Shown: positions 42,082 through 51,012, counted from the stretch's first letter. The stretch is 64,000 nt of DNA from Mycobacterium lentiflavum (GCF_022374895.2 NZ_CP092423.2:5642001-5706000), one strand, 5' to 3'. Notes: generated by a model not told the origin, from the sequence alone. Program-made: numbers and translations.

Positions 42082-43341
42082 TCACGAGTTTCTCGCTATC
42101 TGCCGCGAGAGCCAGGCCCGTTCCCAGAAGTTAGTCGTGGTGCTCAGCAGACTTTCATGCGCATCCCGCAGCACTTCGCGCGCCCCCGGGTGATCGGGTT
42201 GCGTCGCGGTGACGAGCTCGGCGAGGTGGATGGCGTGCAAGGGACGGTTTTCGGTGAGGTGGGCCCGCGCCCGACCGACAAGCGCATCGGCGCCGGCCAG
42301 TTCCACCACGTCGGTGCCGACAGCGTCGAACCCGACGGGATACAGCTCGGTGGTGGACCGGTGATGAAACCAGCCGGAGTAGTTCTCCCACACCGCCCGC
42401 ACATCCCAGGAGACTTTTCCATAGCCCTGGCCCACTTCGTATTCCGCAGGCAAGGTGATCTCGCGCATCAGGGTCTGCACGTCTTTTCCGGCGTTCATAC
42501 CGGCCACCGTCTGGTCGTGGATGTACTCGATGGCATTGCGCAGCCGACTGAGTTCGTGATGGATGCGGTCTGCGCCCGCGATCGGGTCGAAGTGGCCGGT
42601 CACCAGCAGTTCTGGCTGCAAGTCGCGCACCCGCTCGACCGACGCGATCGTGGTCAGGGCGTCCCGGTAGCGGTCGCCGCGGATCGTGACCAGGTTGGGA
42701 ATATGTCCGAAGATCGGGCCAAAAGTATTTCCGCACAGACATATTCGCTCATCGGGCAGCCAGATGACCAACGAGTCGGTGGTCTCGCCACCGGGGACGG
42801 AGATCAGCTCCAGCCGGCGTCCGCCGACGTCGAGGATGAGCGTGTCTTCGAAGTCGAGGTCGACGGTGGGGACGCTCTGTGCGGGTAGCCGCGTGGTACC
42901 GAGACGGCGCTGGATGGCCTGGATTCCCGTCGCCAACGTGTCGGAGAAGGCGAACGCGCTGCGGCTGGCACGGTACCGGATAAGGCGCTCGTTGTCGTCT
43001 CGCCATTGGGTCCAGTTCGCTTGGGCGACAACGGTTGTGTCGGGATCACGAACGCTGTCCAGGCCGCCGACATGATCCACGTGGCCCTGGGTGAAGATGA
43101 TGTAGCGCACCGGAGAGGAGTCGACAGCGTCGAAGTTGGCCCGATGCACCGGTCCCTCGAAACCCATGCCGGTGTTGACGATCACCCGACCGTCGCCGGT
43201 GGTCAGCAGGTAAGCGTTCGACAGCCCCGGCGAGCACCACAGTCCCTCGGCGATCTGCTCGGCCTGTTCGGCGGCCGCGGGCCGCAGGCCATCGGCGCCG
43301 GGCCTGCTGCGGTAGACCGGTTCAAAGTCCTGGGCACTCAT
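42082..43341 (-). CDS. alkylsulfatase-like MBL-fold metallohydrolase
   Basis: This 419-aa protein has an N-terminal metallo-beta-lactamase fold and a C-terminal alkylsulfatase dimerisation-like region. The metal motif reads TQGHVDHVGG, so the first histidine of the canonical HxHxDH is glutamine. The later TGHFDPIAG keeps a histidine. Alkylsulfatases of this type split sulfate from alkyl esters. Next to a sulfotransferase gene, that role is attractive. The start is ATG; the gap to the sulfotransferase stop is 9 nt. Confidence 0.82.
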   Translation of the reverse strand: MSAQDFEPVYRSRPGADGLRPAAAEQAEQIAEGLWCSPGLSNAYLLTTGDGRVIVNTGMGFEGPVHRANFDAVDSSPVRYIIFTQGHVDHVGGLDSVRDPDTTVVAQANWTQWRDDNERLIRYRASRSAFAFSDTLATGIQAIQRRLGTTRLPAQSVPTVDLDFEDTLILDVGGRRLELISVPGGETTDSLVIWLPDERICLCGNTFGPIFGHIPNLVTIRGDRYRDALTTIASVERVRDLQPELLVTGHFDPIAGADRIHHELSRLRNAIEYIHDQTVAGMNAGKDVQTLMREITLPAEYEVGQGYGKVSWDVRAVWENYSGWFHHRSTTELYPVGFDAVGTDVVELAGADALVGRARAHLTENRPLHAIHLAELVTATQPDHPGAREVLRDAHESLLSTTTNFWERAWLSRQIARNS

Positions 43342-43350
43342 CGATGCTCC

Positions 43351-44619
43351 TCATTCGGGGCGGACGTCGAACCGGTCGAAGTAGAAGTCGAACCGGCCAC
43401 GCAGTTCGTCGGCCGAGACGCCGAAGTGCCGTGGTAGGTCGTAGCGGATGCGCCCGTGCTTGCCCCGCGGGTTGCCGTCGAGATACTGCTGGAATCGCCC
43501 GCGCACCTTCGGTGTCAGTTCGACCTCACCGCGGCGGTAAAACTCGTCGAGCACCGGCAATTCATTGCCGTTGAGCTGGTGGAAGGTGACATCGATGCTG
43601 CGGTCGGACGGCACCAGGTCGCGGTCGCGGACACATGCGCTCAGCAGTCGGTGCACCCGGTCCGTCCAGTACTCGAGAAGCCAGCTCGGATCGATACTCT
43701 TGCGGCGTAGCCGATCCGAGTAGGCCATCATCGTGATCGCCGACTGCACGACTGCGACCGGATCGCGGTGCGTGAACGCGACCGTCGCGTCGGGGAAGGT
43801 CGCCATCAGCGGGCCGAGTTGCTCGCAATGCTGGGGACTCTTGAGGATCCAGGTCTGCGGGCCACGCAGAAACGTCAGCGCCTGCAATACCTTCTTCAAA
43901 TACGCGTAGTGCCGGGTCTGGTCGAGCGCGAGGTAGTAGTCGCGCCAATCCGGCACGCGGGCATGCCATTCCAGGACGTAGCCCGCCAGGTCCAGATCGA
44001 GGAGCTCGACCTCCTCCTCGATCGCCTCGGGGAATCGGTCGTGCATGGCGGCCACCACGGGTGCGCTGGCCATCAGGGCGTCGTGTTCGGCCTTGGCGCG
44101 CGCATAGCGCGGGTCGACTCCGAAAATGTCGGGGCCCTCACCGCGCGCAGGGATCGGCTCCTGGCTCTCCCAATACGGTAAGGCACGCCGGCGCGGGTCT
44201 GCGGCAATGAGATTCACCAGGTGGGTGGTGCCGGAGCGCGGCATCCCGACAACGACGAAGGGCTTGTCGATGGCAATGGACTCGATTTCGGGATAACGCT
44301 TGATGAGCTCGGTGAGCGACAGGCGGTTTCGCAGCAGCCGAACCACGCGCTGCCGCAACGTCGACCGAGTGAGCTGCCGCAGGCCGTTATCGGCTTCGAT
44401 CGCCGCGACGTGAGCGGCCAGGCGGTTGCCGAACCCGTCCGTGTCGTCCAGATCGTCGGCACCGGCCTGCTCGACGGCCTCCGCGAACATCCGGTCGACG
44501 TCGAATTCGACCTTCTTGGCCTCCGTGAATTCCAGGATCTGACGTTGGACATCGGTCAGCTGCGGCGATGTCAGATCGTCGAAATCGATGTCAGCGATGT
44601 CGGGGCCCACAGAGCCCAT
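43351..44619 (-). CDS. PAPS-dependent sulfotransferase family protein
   Basis: The 422-aa protein has the 5'-phosphosulfate loop VVVGMPRSGTTHLVNLIA near residue 120 and the 3'-phosphate site in FTHRDPVAVVQSAITMM. Stf-type sulfotransferases in mycobacteria sulfate glycolipids, trehalose or small alcohols. The N-terminal 100 residues are helical and charged. The start is ATG, close to the divergent IclR gene. As first gene of the operon it may add the sulfate that the MBL protein removes, or some family members may act on other acyl or sulfo donors. Confidence 0.9.
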   Translation of the reverse strand: MGSVGPDIADIDFDDLTSPQLTDVQRQILEFTEAKKVEFDVDRMFAEAVEQAGADDLDDTDGFGNRLAAHVAAIEADNGLRQLTRSTLRQRVVRLLRNRLSLTELIKRYPEIESIAIDKPFVVVGMPRSGTTHLVNLIAADPRRRALPYWESQEPIPARGEGPDIFGVDPRYARAKAEHDALMASAPVVAAMHDRFPEAIEEEVELLDLDLAGYVLEWHARVPDWRDYYLALDQTRHYAYLKKVLQALTFLRGPQTWILKSPQHCEQLGPLMATFPDATVAFTHRDPVAVVQSAITMMAYSDRLRRKSIDPSWLLEYWTDRVHRLLSACVRDRDLVPSDRSIDVTFHQLNGNELPVLDEFYRRGEVELTPKVRGRFQQYLDGNPRGKHGRIRYDLPRHFGVSADELRGRFDFYFDRFDVRPE

Positions 44620-44639
44620 GCGACCGCCTCCTCGCGGTG

Positions 44640-44674
44640 TCGAATATTCGACGTATCATTCGAAATATGATACG
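44640..44674. promoter_or_regulatory. palindromes overlapping the IclR start and -10
   Basis: TCGAATATTCGA (44640-44651) is a perfect 12-bp palindrome. Next to it, CGTATCAT (44652-44659) and ATGATACG (44667-44674) form 8-bp inverted arms around TCGAAAT. The left arm contains the TATCAT -10 and the right arm contains the IclR ATG, with 7 nt between, so a bound regulator would cover the start of a leaderless mRNA. Confidence 0.65.
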
Positions 44675-45566
44675 GACGGTAGACGCGGGACGGACGCCTC
44701 GTCAACCCGCTTCGCCGCCCACCGATCGCGTGGTCGCGGTCATGCGGCTGCTCGGGTCCCAACCCACGCGAGCGTTCTCCCTCGCGGAGATCACCCGCGA
44801 GCTCGGCATCAGCCGCGCGACCGGGCACGCAATTCTGACGACGCTGGCCGCCCATCACTGGGTGGTGCGTGACTTCGACACGGCCGCTTACTCCTGGGGG
44901 CCGGGTATTGCGGCGCTGGCCAAGCCCGCCGGCGACCGGGCCTTTCGTGGAGTCTTGCAGCAGCTTGCGGAATCGACAGCGGCACAAGCATTTCTGGCTC
45001 GCCGCGAGGGCAATGCCATCGTCGTGACGGATAGCGCCGGTGAATCCTCGTCCGGGATGCGCATCGACCGCGGACTGCGCATGCCGTTGGTCGCGCCGTT
45101 CGGTCGCGACTACATCGCCTGGAGCCCGACTCCCGCACAGCGCGCGTGGCTGCGGGGCATGGGCAGGCCGTCCGCCGCGCTGTCCCGTCGAATCACCGCC
45201 GTGCTCAATGAGATTCGGCAACGCGGATACACCGTCGAACGGCTGAGCCGCGAATATCTTCAGGTGTATACGGCACTGCGGGCACTGCGCGGTGACGGCG
45301 AACCCGACGCCATCACCGCACACCTCGCACGGGCGTTCGCCGACCTCACGGTGATCGACGTGCTGGACGCGGAGCTCGCGGAAAACGAGGCGCACAGTAT
45401 CGCCACTATTTCCGCCCCGATCTTCGACGACGACGGGGTGGTCACGATGTCGATCAGCGCGGCACCGTTCACCGACCTGACCACGGCCGACGTCACACGC
45501 CTCAGTGAGCAGGTGTGCGCCGCGGCTCGACGGATCGAACCACAGATCGCGAGCCCTACAAGTTAG
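44667..45566 (+). CDS. IclR family transcriptional regulator
   Basis: The 299-aa protein has an N-terminal winged HTH (RVVAVMRLLGSQPTRAFSLAEITRELGISRATGHAILTTL in pieces across residues 18-60) and a C-terminal GAF-like effector domain. The ATG at 44667 lies within an inverted repeat and 7 nt after TATCAT, so it is likely leaderless and autoregulated. The longer frame from 44568 overlaps the divergent sulfotransferase and is not needed. It probably controls the sulfotransferase/MBL/VOC/LLM operon. Its 3' end overlaps the convergent DUF2237 gene by 11 bp. Confidence 0.9.
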   Translation: MIRTVDAGRTPRQPASPPTDRVVAVMRLLGSQPTRAFSLAEITRELGISRATGHAILTTLAAHHWVVRDFDTAAYSWGPGIAALAKPAGDRAFRGVLQQLAESTAAQAFLARREGNAIVVTDSAGESSSGMRIDRGLRMPLVAPFGRDYIAWSPTPAQRAWLRGMGRPSAALSRRITAVLNEIRQRGYTVERLSREYLQVYTALRALRGDGEPDAITAHLARAFADLTVIDVLDAELAENEAHSIATISAPIFDDDGVVTMSISAAPFTDLTTADVTRLSEQVCAAARRIEPQIASPTS

Positions 45567-45942
45567 CCAAATCGTCCGGAACGTCGACTTGATGCTCCTG
45601 CAGTGCCTCGAGGGGCACAACCTCGAGCGTGCGTTCGTGCGTGCTGGCCAACACCACCGGCGCGGCGCAACCGTCGCGGTGCGCCCGCAGCCAGTTGAGG
45701 GCGGTCACGCACCAGCGGTCACCGGGCAGCAGGCCAGGAAAGCGGTACTCGGGGACCGGCGTCAGCAAATCATTGCCGATGGAACGCTGGTGCTCCAGGA
45801 AGTCGGCGGTCATCACAGCGCAGATCGTGTGGCGACCGACATCCTCGGCTCCGCTCGAACAGCAGCCGTCCCGGTAATAGCCGGTGAGTGGCTCGGTGCC
45901 GCACGGCTGCAGTGGGCCGCCGAGCACGTTGCGATCGGACAT
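45556..45942 (-). CDS. DUF2237 family protein
   Basis: This 128-aa protein belongs to the DUF2237 family. The hallmarks are LGGPLQPCGTEPLTGYYRDGCC, EDVGRHTICAVMT, and PGLLPGDRWCVTALNWLRA. Conserved cysteines (PC, GCC) suggest metal or redox binding. The family is widespread and of unknown function. The start is ATG with an upstream GC-rich region. Its 3' end overlaps the IclR gene. Confidence 0.9.
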   Translation of the reverse strand: MSDRNVLGGPLQPCGTEPLTGYYRDGCCSSGAEDVGRHTICAVMTADFLEHQRSIGNDLLTPVPEYRFPGLLPGDRWCVTALNWLRAHRDGCAAPVVLASTHERTLEVVPLEALQEHQVDVPDDLANL

Positions 45943-46024
45943 CTGGTTAGTATCGCGCCGTCGGGGCCAAACATAGAAGAGACAGCACCGTCTGTCCCCT
46001 GCGAATTGGCCGTGCTGCTGGGTG

Positions 46025-46357
46025 CTACCCGGCTAGCCGGAAGCCGACCTCGGTGCGGATCTGGGTCACCCGACGAGCCGCGACGGCGTCGGTCTCTGCA
46101 TAGATCCGGGCAATGTCGACTAGCGCGGCGCCCGTCCGCGCCAGTTCCGCATGCGCCGCGTTGAGCCGAGCCAGCATCTGGGTGGCCTCCGCCCCAAACG
46201 CCGCTGCCGCCTGGACCGAGACCTCTTCGGCACCGGCGGGAGCCAGCGCTGCCACTGACGGCTCCGCGGCGGCACTGGTCGCAAGTGCCTGCGTCGCGCT
46301 GCCGACGATCTGAGTGCCAACGACGGCCACCGCCGGGTCGAAGGACATGGACTGCAT
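46025..46357 (-). CDS. PE family protein without PPE partner
   Basis: This 110-aa protein is almost only a PE domain. It starts SMSFDPAVAVVGTQIVG and has EPSVAALAPAGAEEVSVQAAAAFG and the ESX secretion signal YAETD (YxxxD/E) near residue 88. PE proteins are normally exported by type VII systems as PE-PPE pairs. No PPE or ESX gene lies in the window. Length and genome neighbourhood resemble Rv3746c (PE34), from memory. The start is ATG with GGGAG upstream. Confidence 0.82.
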   Translation of the reverse strand: MQSMSFDPAVAVVGTQIVGSATQALATSAAAEPSVAALAPAGAEEVSVQAAAAFGAEATQMLARLNAAHAELARTGAALVDIARIYAETDAVAARRVTQIRTEVGFRLAG

Positions 46358-46449
46358 TGGCGCACTCCCGGGTCAGCAAAATAATGATGACTGCGATAGT
46401 AGCAGTAGGCAATTATTTGTGTCTACAACAGTAACGCTAGGCCAGATCC

Positions 46450-46758
46450 TTGCTTGCGAGTCGTCGGGCACGGTTACCCCCTGCACAGCCCGGCCAGCCC
46501 CGGCCCGGCTACCCACCGCCGCCGCCATATCCCGTCCTCAGCCTGTTCTGCCTGATCGCATTGCCGGTCCTTCTTGGCAGCGTCGTCTGGGCAATCGTCG
46601 ATGCGATCATGATGTTCACCGGCAGTGTCAAGACAACTACGGCCGCAAGCTTCGTTAATTCGCAGATCACGATCAGGTCACGATTCCCAATCTCAATTCA
46701 TTGCGATCGGCGCGTCGAACCGCCTGTGCGACAAGGGAAATCTAGTGTCACTTCGTGA
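46450..46758 (+). pseudogene. remnant of a TM2-domain membrane protein
   Basis: The frame encodes a Pro-rich lead (PAQPGQPRPGYPPPPPYP) fused directly to a hydrophobic stretch (LFCLIALPVLLGSVVWAIVD, then AIMMFTGSVKT). In intact TM2 proteins the Pro-rich N-terminus is followed by a first helix with a GxxGxHRFY loop. Here only the second helix end (WAIVDAIMMFTGSV) remains. It seems to have lost the first half by internal deletion. The start is an unsupported TTG. The region 46358-46449 has AT-rich promoter-like DNA but no gene. Confidence 0.45.
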
Positions 46759-47885
46759 ACCGCCGAACGGCCCTGAAGTTGCCTCTTATGCTGGCAGCGG
46801 GTGCGGCGCTGACCCAAGCGCCGCGTGCTTTTGCCGAGGCAGCCCGGTGGTCGCCGGACCGTGCCAACGCCTGGTATCGCGCACAAGGTTGGTTGGTGGG
46901 CGCGAACTACATCCCGTCGACCGCGATCAATCAGCTAGAGATGTTTCAGCCGGGAACGTTTGACCCACAACGCATTGACGGCGAGCTGGGCGTGGCGCGC
47001 ACCCTCGGCTTCAACACCATGCGGGTCTTCCTTCACGATCAGTTGTGGGCGACAGACCGCCAGGGCTTCCAAAGCCGTCTGAGCCAGTTTGTCGGAATTG
47101 CGTCGCGCCATGGCATCAAGCCGCTGTTCGTCTTGTTCGACTCCTGTTGGGACCCGCTGCCCAAGGCCGGCCCGCAGCACGCGCCGGTCCCGGGGGTGCA
47201 CAACTCCGGCTGGGTGCAGAGCCCGGGCGCCGAGCGCCTCGGCGACCCCCGCTACGTCCCGGTCATGCAGGACTACGTCACGGGAGTGCTGAGTCAGTTC
47301 CGCAATGACGACCGGGTTTTGGGATGGGACCTGTGGAACGAACCCGACAATCCCGCAAAGGAGTACCGCAAGGTCGAGCGCGCAGACAAGCTGCAGCGGG
47401 TGGCCGACCTGCTTCCTCAGGTGTTCCGGTGGGCCCGGGCGGTGGATCCTGCGCAACCGTTGACCAGCGGTGTGTGGCAGGGATCGTGGGGAGACCCGGG
47501 AAGCCGCAGCGCGATCAGCGCCATCCAACTCGACAACGCCGACGTGATCACCTTCCACAACTATGGCAAGCCGGCCGAGTTCGAGTCAAAGATCAACGAG
47601 CTGGCGCCCCTGGGGCGACCGATCCTGTGCACCGAGTACATGGCTCGGTCCCAAGGCAGCACGCTCGAAACGATCCTGCCAATTGCCAAGCGACACAACG
47701 TCGGTGCGTTCAACTGGGGCTTGGTGGCGGGGAAAACCCAGACCTATTTTCCGTGGGACTCGTGGAACCACCCCTACCCGGCACCGCCGAAACTGTGGTT
47801 CCACGACCTGCTGCTTCCCGACGGACGGCCATACCGGGTGAGCGAATTGCAGGCGGCTCGGGGACTGACCGGCGGGCTGGGCTAA
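46755..47885 (+). CDS. secreted glycoside hydrolase (GH5-like, cellulase-fold)
   Basis: The 376-aa protein begins with a Tat-like signal (NRRTALKLPLMLAAGAALTQ, then AFA) and has a TIM-barrel glycosidase body. WDLWNEPDNPAKEY carries the probable acid/base glutamate and LCTEYMARS the nucleophile, as in clan GH-A. TITFHNYG-type residues follow in VITFHNYGKP. The GTG start has no clear ribosome site. It would act outside the cell on a polysaccharide or glycoside. It is a single gene between a TM2 remnant and the convergent Rieske gene. Confidence 0.85.
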   Translation: MNRRTALKLPLMLAAGAALTQAPRAFAEAARWSPDRANAWYRAQGWLVGANYIPSTAINQLEMFQPGTFDPQRIDGELGVARTLGFNTMRVFLHDQLWATDRQGFQSRLSQFVGIASRHGIKPLFVLFDSCWDPLPKAGPQHAPVPGVHNSGWVQSPGAERLGDPRYVPVMQDYVTGVLSQFRNDDRVLGWDLWNEPDNPAKEYRKVERADKLQRVADLLPQVFRWARAVDPAQPLTSGVWQGSWGDPGSRSAISAIQLDNADVITFHNYGKPAEFESKINELAPLGRPILCTEYMARSQGSTLETILPIAKRHNVGAFNWGLVAGKTQTYFPWDSWNHPYPAPPKLWFHDLLLPDGRPYRVSELQAARGLTGGLG

Positions 47886-47898
47886 CCCGAACTTGTTC

Positions 47899-49032
47899 TT
47901 ACCGCATGGCCGCCGCGAGGTTCTCCGCCACCTCGCGCTGCCAAAAGTTGTTGGCGTGGTTGGTGTCTACCTCGATTTCGAAGCGGTCGGTCATCTCCGC
48001 GGTGACATCGGCGGCATCAACATAGAACTGCTCGTACCAGCGCCGGTGCTGATACACCGCGCCGTCCTCCTCGGTAAGCAGTGGATTCTCGATGCGCGTC
48101 TTGTGCTTCCAGATCTCGACGTCTTCGAGGAAGCCCTCGCCGAACGATCGGCTCATCGCGGCGGCGAGCTTGGCCGCCTTGTCCGCCGGCAGGCCGGGTA
48201 GTTCCTGAACGGCCACCCCCCACTGCAGCACGAATGAGTTGTGCGTGACCGGGTAGTGGCAGTTGATCAACGCGACTTCAATCGTGAAGTCCGGCGCCAC
48301 GTCGTTGTGGAGCCAGTTGATCATGTAGGCGGGGCCGAAATACGTTGCCTCGGAACGCAATTTCGTTCCCTCCCAGAGCTTCTCGTAGTTCTTGGTGGTA
48401 TCGGGCCGGGCCTTGGACTCCATGATCTGGGTCGCCGTGTGGCCTTCGATGATGTTCTTGAAGAACGTCGGGTACGCATGGTGGATATAGAAGAAGTGAG
48501 CCATGTCGACGTTGTTGTCGACGATCTCGCGACAGTGTGAGCCCTCGATGAGGATGGAGTTCCACGACCATGGGGACCACTGCCCGTCGGCGTACCCGTC
48601 GATCGTCGGCGGGAAGAGCTCCGGCGCCGGCGACGACCCCTCCGGATCGTGCCAGACGAGCAGTTGGCCATTGACCTCTCCCGTCGGCCAGCGCCGTGTT
48701 CGCGCCGATCGAGGGGTGCGCTTGGCGTAGGGCACCAGCGAGCAGCGGCCGGTCGAGCCCTGCCAGCGCCAGTCGTGGAAGGGGCAGGCCACCGAATCGC
48801 CCTTGACGGTCCCCTGCGACAGGTCACCGCCCATGTGGCGGCAGTATGCGTCGAGGACGTGCACCTCGCCCGCCGAGTCGGCGAACACCACCAGACGGGT
48901 CCCGAATGCGTTGATCGCATGGGGTTTTCCGTCGCGGAAGTTTTCAGCCAGGCCGATGCAGTGCCAGCCGCGGGCGAAGCGCGTCATGGGTATGCCGGTG
49001 TCGATGTCCCGGACGTCGTCGTTGCTAACCAC
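47899..49032 (-). CDS. KshA-like Rieske non-heme iron oxygenase, oxygenase subunit
   Basis: This 377-aa protein has a Rieske domain (CRHMGGDLSQG, CPFHDWRW with CxH...CxxH) and a catalytic domain with the iron site NNVDMAHFFYIHH. It looks like the oxygenase part of 3-ketosteroid 9-alpha-monooxygenase (KshA). It needs a KshB-type reductase, which is not in the window. The start is GTG after GAGGAGG. It is the last gene of a six-gene run with SDR, enoyl-CoA hydratase and nitronate monooxygenase, so a sterol-type or other ring substrate is likely. Confidence 0.9.
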   Translation of the reverse strand: MVSNDDVRDIDTGIPMTRFARGWHCIGLAENFRDGKPHAINAFGTRLVVFADSAGEVHVLDAYCRHMGGDLSQGTVKGDSVACPFHDWRWQGSTGRCSLVPYAKRTPRSARTRRWPTGEVNGQLLVWHDPEGSSPAPELFPPTIDGYADGQWSPWSWNSILIEGSHCREIVDNNVDMAHFFYIHHAYPTFFKNIIEGHTATQIMESKARPDTTKNYEKLWEGTKLRSEATYFGPAYMINWLHNDVAPDFTIEVALINCHYPVTHNSFVLQWGVAVQELPGLPADKAAKLAAAMSRSFGEGFLEDVEIWKHKTRIENPLLTEEDGAVYQHRRWYEQFYVDAADVTAEMTDRFEIEVDTNHANNFWQREVAENLAAAMR

Positions 49033-49044
49033 TGCGATTCCTCC

Positions 49045-50148
49045 TCAGCCGTCTTCTGCCAGTCGCCGCACCGTGGCGAGGTACTCCTCGACGATGTCGA
49101 GGACCACGTCGCGCGAGCGCCGCACCTTGTTGATCGACCCGACGATCTGCCCCGCCGGGGAGCCCGACAAGGCACTCGAGCGGGCCCGCATGAACCGCGC
49201 GGATGCGTCCGCATACACGATGCCCTGCAACGGCATTGGCAGCGGCTCCGGATTGTCGGGGCCTTCCCAGGCCTCGGTCCATTCGGTGCGGATCTGGCGT
49301 GCAGGCTTACCGGTCATCGCGCGCGAGCGCACCGTGTCGGAGTACCCGGCCTTCAACAGGTTCTCGACGACCCACGGCTCCGTCGACGCTTCGGCGACCG
49401 TCAGCCACAGCGATCCGGTCCAAGCCCCTTGTGCGCCAAGAGCCATCGCGGCCGCCATCTGGCGGCCGTTACCGATGCCGCCAGCGGCCAACACGGGGAT
49501 GTCCGGCCCGACCTCATCGACGACCGCGGGCACCAGCACCATCGTGGCAATCTCGCCGGTGTGTCCCCCGGCCTCGCCGCCCTGGGCGATGATCACGTCG
49601 ACTCCCGCGTCGACGTTGCGCCGAGCGTGCCGTGGCGAACCGCTCAATGCGCCTACCAGGATGCCCTTTTCGTGTGCGGCCGTGATGGCGTAGGCCGGTG
49701 GCGGGCCAAGCGCGTTGACGATCATCGACACCGGGTGTCGCAGCGCGACCTCTACCTGACCCGGCCCTTCGGCCTCGACCCCGAGGCCGGCGGCGATCAC
49801 CCGCCGCTCGGCGTCCTCCGGGAGCGGCGGCACGCCGTGGTTGGCGAGCACTTTCTCCATGTGTTCGGTGTGGCTGGCCGGAATGAGCTCGCGCAGCGCA
49901 TCGAGGCTGAAGGGCTCGCCCTTGCCGACGAACTTTTCCGGCATCGCGAAATCCACCCCGTACGGCCGGCCGCCGACATGCTCGTCGATCCAGGACAGCT
50001 CGACCTCGAGGCGCTCGGCGTTGTAGGCGAGCGCGCCCAGCACCCCGTATCCGCCGGCCTTGCTGACCTCGGCGACCACGTCGCGGCAGTGCGAGAACGC
50101 GAAGAGCGGGAACTCGATGCCGAGTCGCTCACACAGGGAATTCGCCAT
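49045..50148 (-). CDS. nitronate monooxygenase family flavoprotein
   Basis: This 367-aa TIM-barrel FMN protein of the NMO/2-nitropropane dioxygenase family has LGIEFPLFAFSHCRDVVAEV at the start, IAQGGEAGGHTGEIATMVL at the FMN site, and IPVLAAGGIGNGRQMAAA. It resembles Rv3553-type proteins of the cholesterol C/D-ring pathway. The start is ATG. It lies 21 nt after the enoyl-CoA hydratase and 12 nt before the KshA-like gene, so all three are one operon. Likely role: flavin-dependent oxidation of a CoA-ester intermediate. Confidence 0.9.
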   Translation of the reverse strand: MANSLCERLGIEFPLFAFSHCRDVVAEVSKAGGYGVLGALAYNAERLEVELSWIDEHVGGRPYGVDFAMPEKFVGKGEPFSLDALRELIPASHTEHMEKVLANHGVPPLPEDAERRVIAAGLGVEAEGPGQVEVALRHPVSMIVNALGPPPAYAITAAHEKGILVGALSGSPRHARRNVDAGVDVIIAQGGEAGGHTGEIATMVLVPAVVDEVGPDIPVLAAGGIGNGRQMAAAMALGAQGAWTGSLWLTVAEASTEPWVVENLLKAGYSDTVRSRAMTGKPARQIRTEWTEAWEGPDNPEPLPMPLQGIVYADASARFMRARSSALSGSPAGQIVGSINKVRRSRDVVLDIVEEYLATVRRLAEDG

Positions 50149-50169
50149 ACTTTCGGTCGCCTTTCCGAG

Positions 50170-51012
50170 TCACAGTGGATTCCAACGAGCGGTCCCGTCG
50201 TCGCGGAAGGCGGCGAACGAGTTGGCCAGATCCCCGGTGCCCGTGCACATAACCTGTGTCCGGTTTTCGAGGTCGAGCGCGTGACGCAGACTCGGCGAGT
50301 CGATGGTCTGCCACATCGTTTCCTTGGTCATCCAGACCGCCAACGGCGAGTTCTGGGCTATCTCATGGGCTTTGGCGATCGCGGTGTCGAGCAGGCTCGC
50401 GGCGTCGACCACCTCGAGCACCAATCCGATGGCGATCGCTTCGGCCGCGTCGAAAACACGACCGGTGAGCATCAATTCGGCGGCCCGCGACGCTCCAACC
50501 AAGCGCGGCAGGAAGTAGCTGGTGCCCATGTCGCATGCCGACACCCCGTGCCGGATGAAAACCGCACCAAACGTCGCCGATTCGGCGGCATAACGGATAT
50601 CACACGCCAACGCCAGCGCGAAGCCACCACCCAACGCGAATCCGTTGACCGCGGCGATGACCGGTACCCGCAGCCGATGGATCTTCTCGAAGGCCGAGGC
50701 CATGAGTTCTTGCGCGGCCATCGTGACGGCGACGGCCGAGGTGGCCGCCGAGCGGAGCTCGGCGTACGAGACGCCGGCGCTGTCGGACAGTTCGTCGGGC
50801 TGCGACTTCAGGTCGGCACCGGAGCAGAACGACACACCCGCGCCGGTCACCACGACGGCGCGCAGCCTGGGATCGCCGTTCAGTCCGTCCAGCAGCCGAT
50901 GCATGTCGACGAGAGTCTGTGAGTCCAAAGCATTTCGGCGTCGCGGGCGGTTGATCGTCACGATGGCGATAGCACCGTCGTCGAGGCGCTCGACGGTGAT
51001 CGCGGCGCTCAT
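50170..51012 (-). CDS. enoyl-CoA hydratase/isomerase family protein
   Basis: The 280-aa crotonase-fold protein has the oxyanion-hole segments GAGVSFCSGADLKSQ and ALGGGFALALACDIRYA. The usual GxGA/S(E) acid positions around FGAVFIRHGVSACDMGTSYFL suggest hydratase or isomerase activity. The ATG at 51012 overlaps the stop of the SnoaL-like gene (ATGA), so the longer frame is not used. It is part of the Rieske operon. Confidence 0.9.
   Translation of the reverse strand: MSAAITVERLDDGAIAIVTINRPRRRNALDSQTLVDMHRLLDGLNGDPRLRAVVVTGAGVSFCSGADLKSQPDELSDSAGVSYAELRSAATSAVAVTMAAQELMASAFEKIHRLRVPVIAAVNGFALGGGFALALACDIRYAAESATFGAVFIRHGVSACDMGTSYFLPRLVGASRAAELMLTGRVFDAAEAIAIGLVLEVVDAASLLDTAIAKAHEIAQNSPLAVWMTKETMWQTIDSPSLRHALDLENRTQVMCTGTGDLANSFAAFRDDGTARWNPL

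Noticed and set aside
48649..50922. 757-aa plus-strand open frame
   Set aside because: It lies antisense to three well-supported genes (Rieske, nitronate monooxygenase, hydratase), is rich in Arg/His/Asp/Gly and has no family motifs. High-GC DNA produces such frames.
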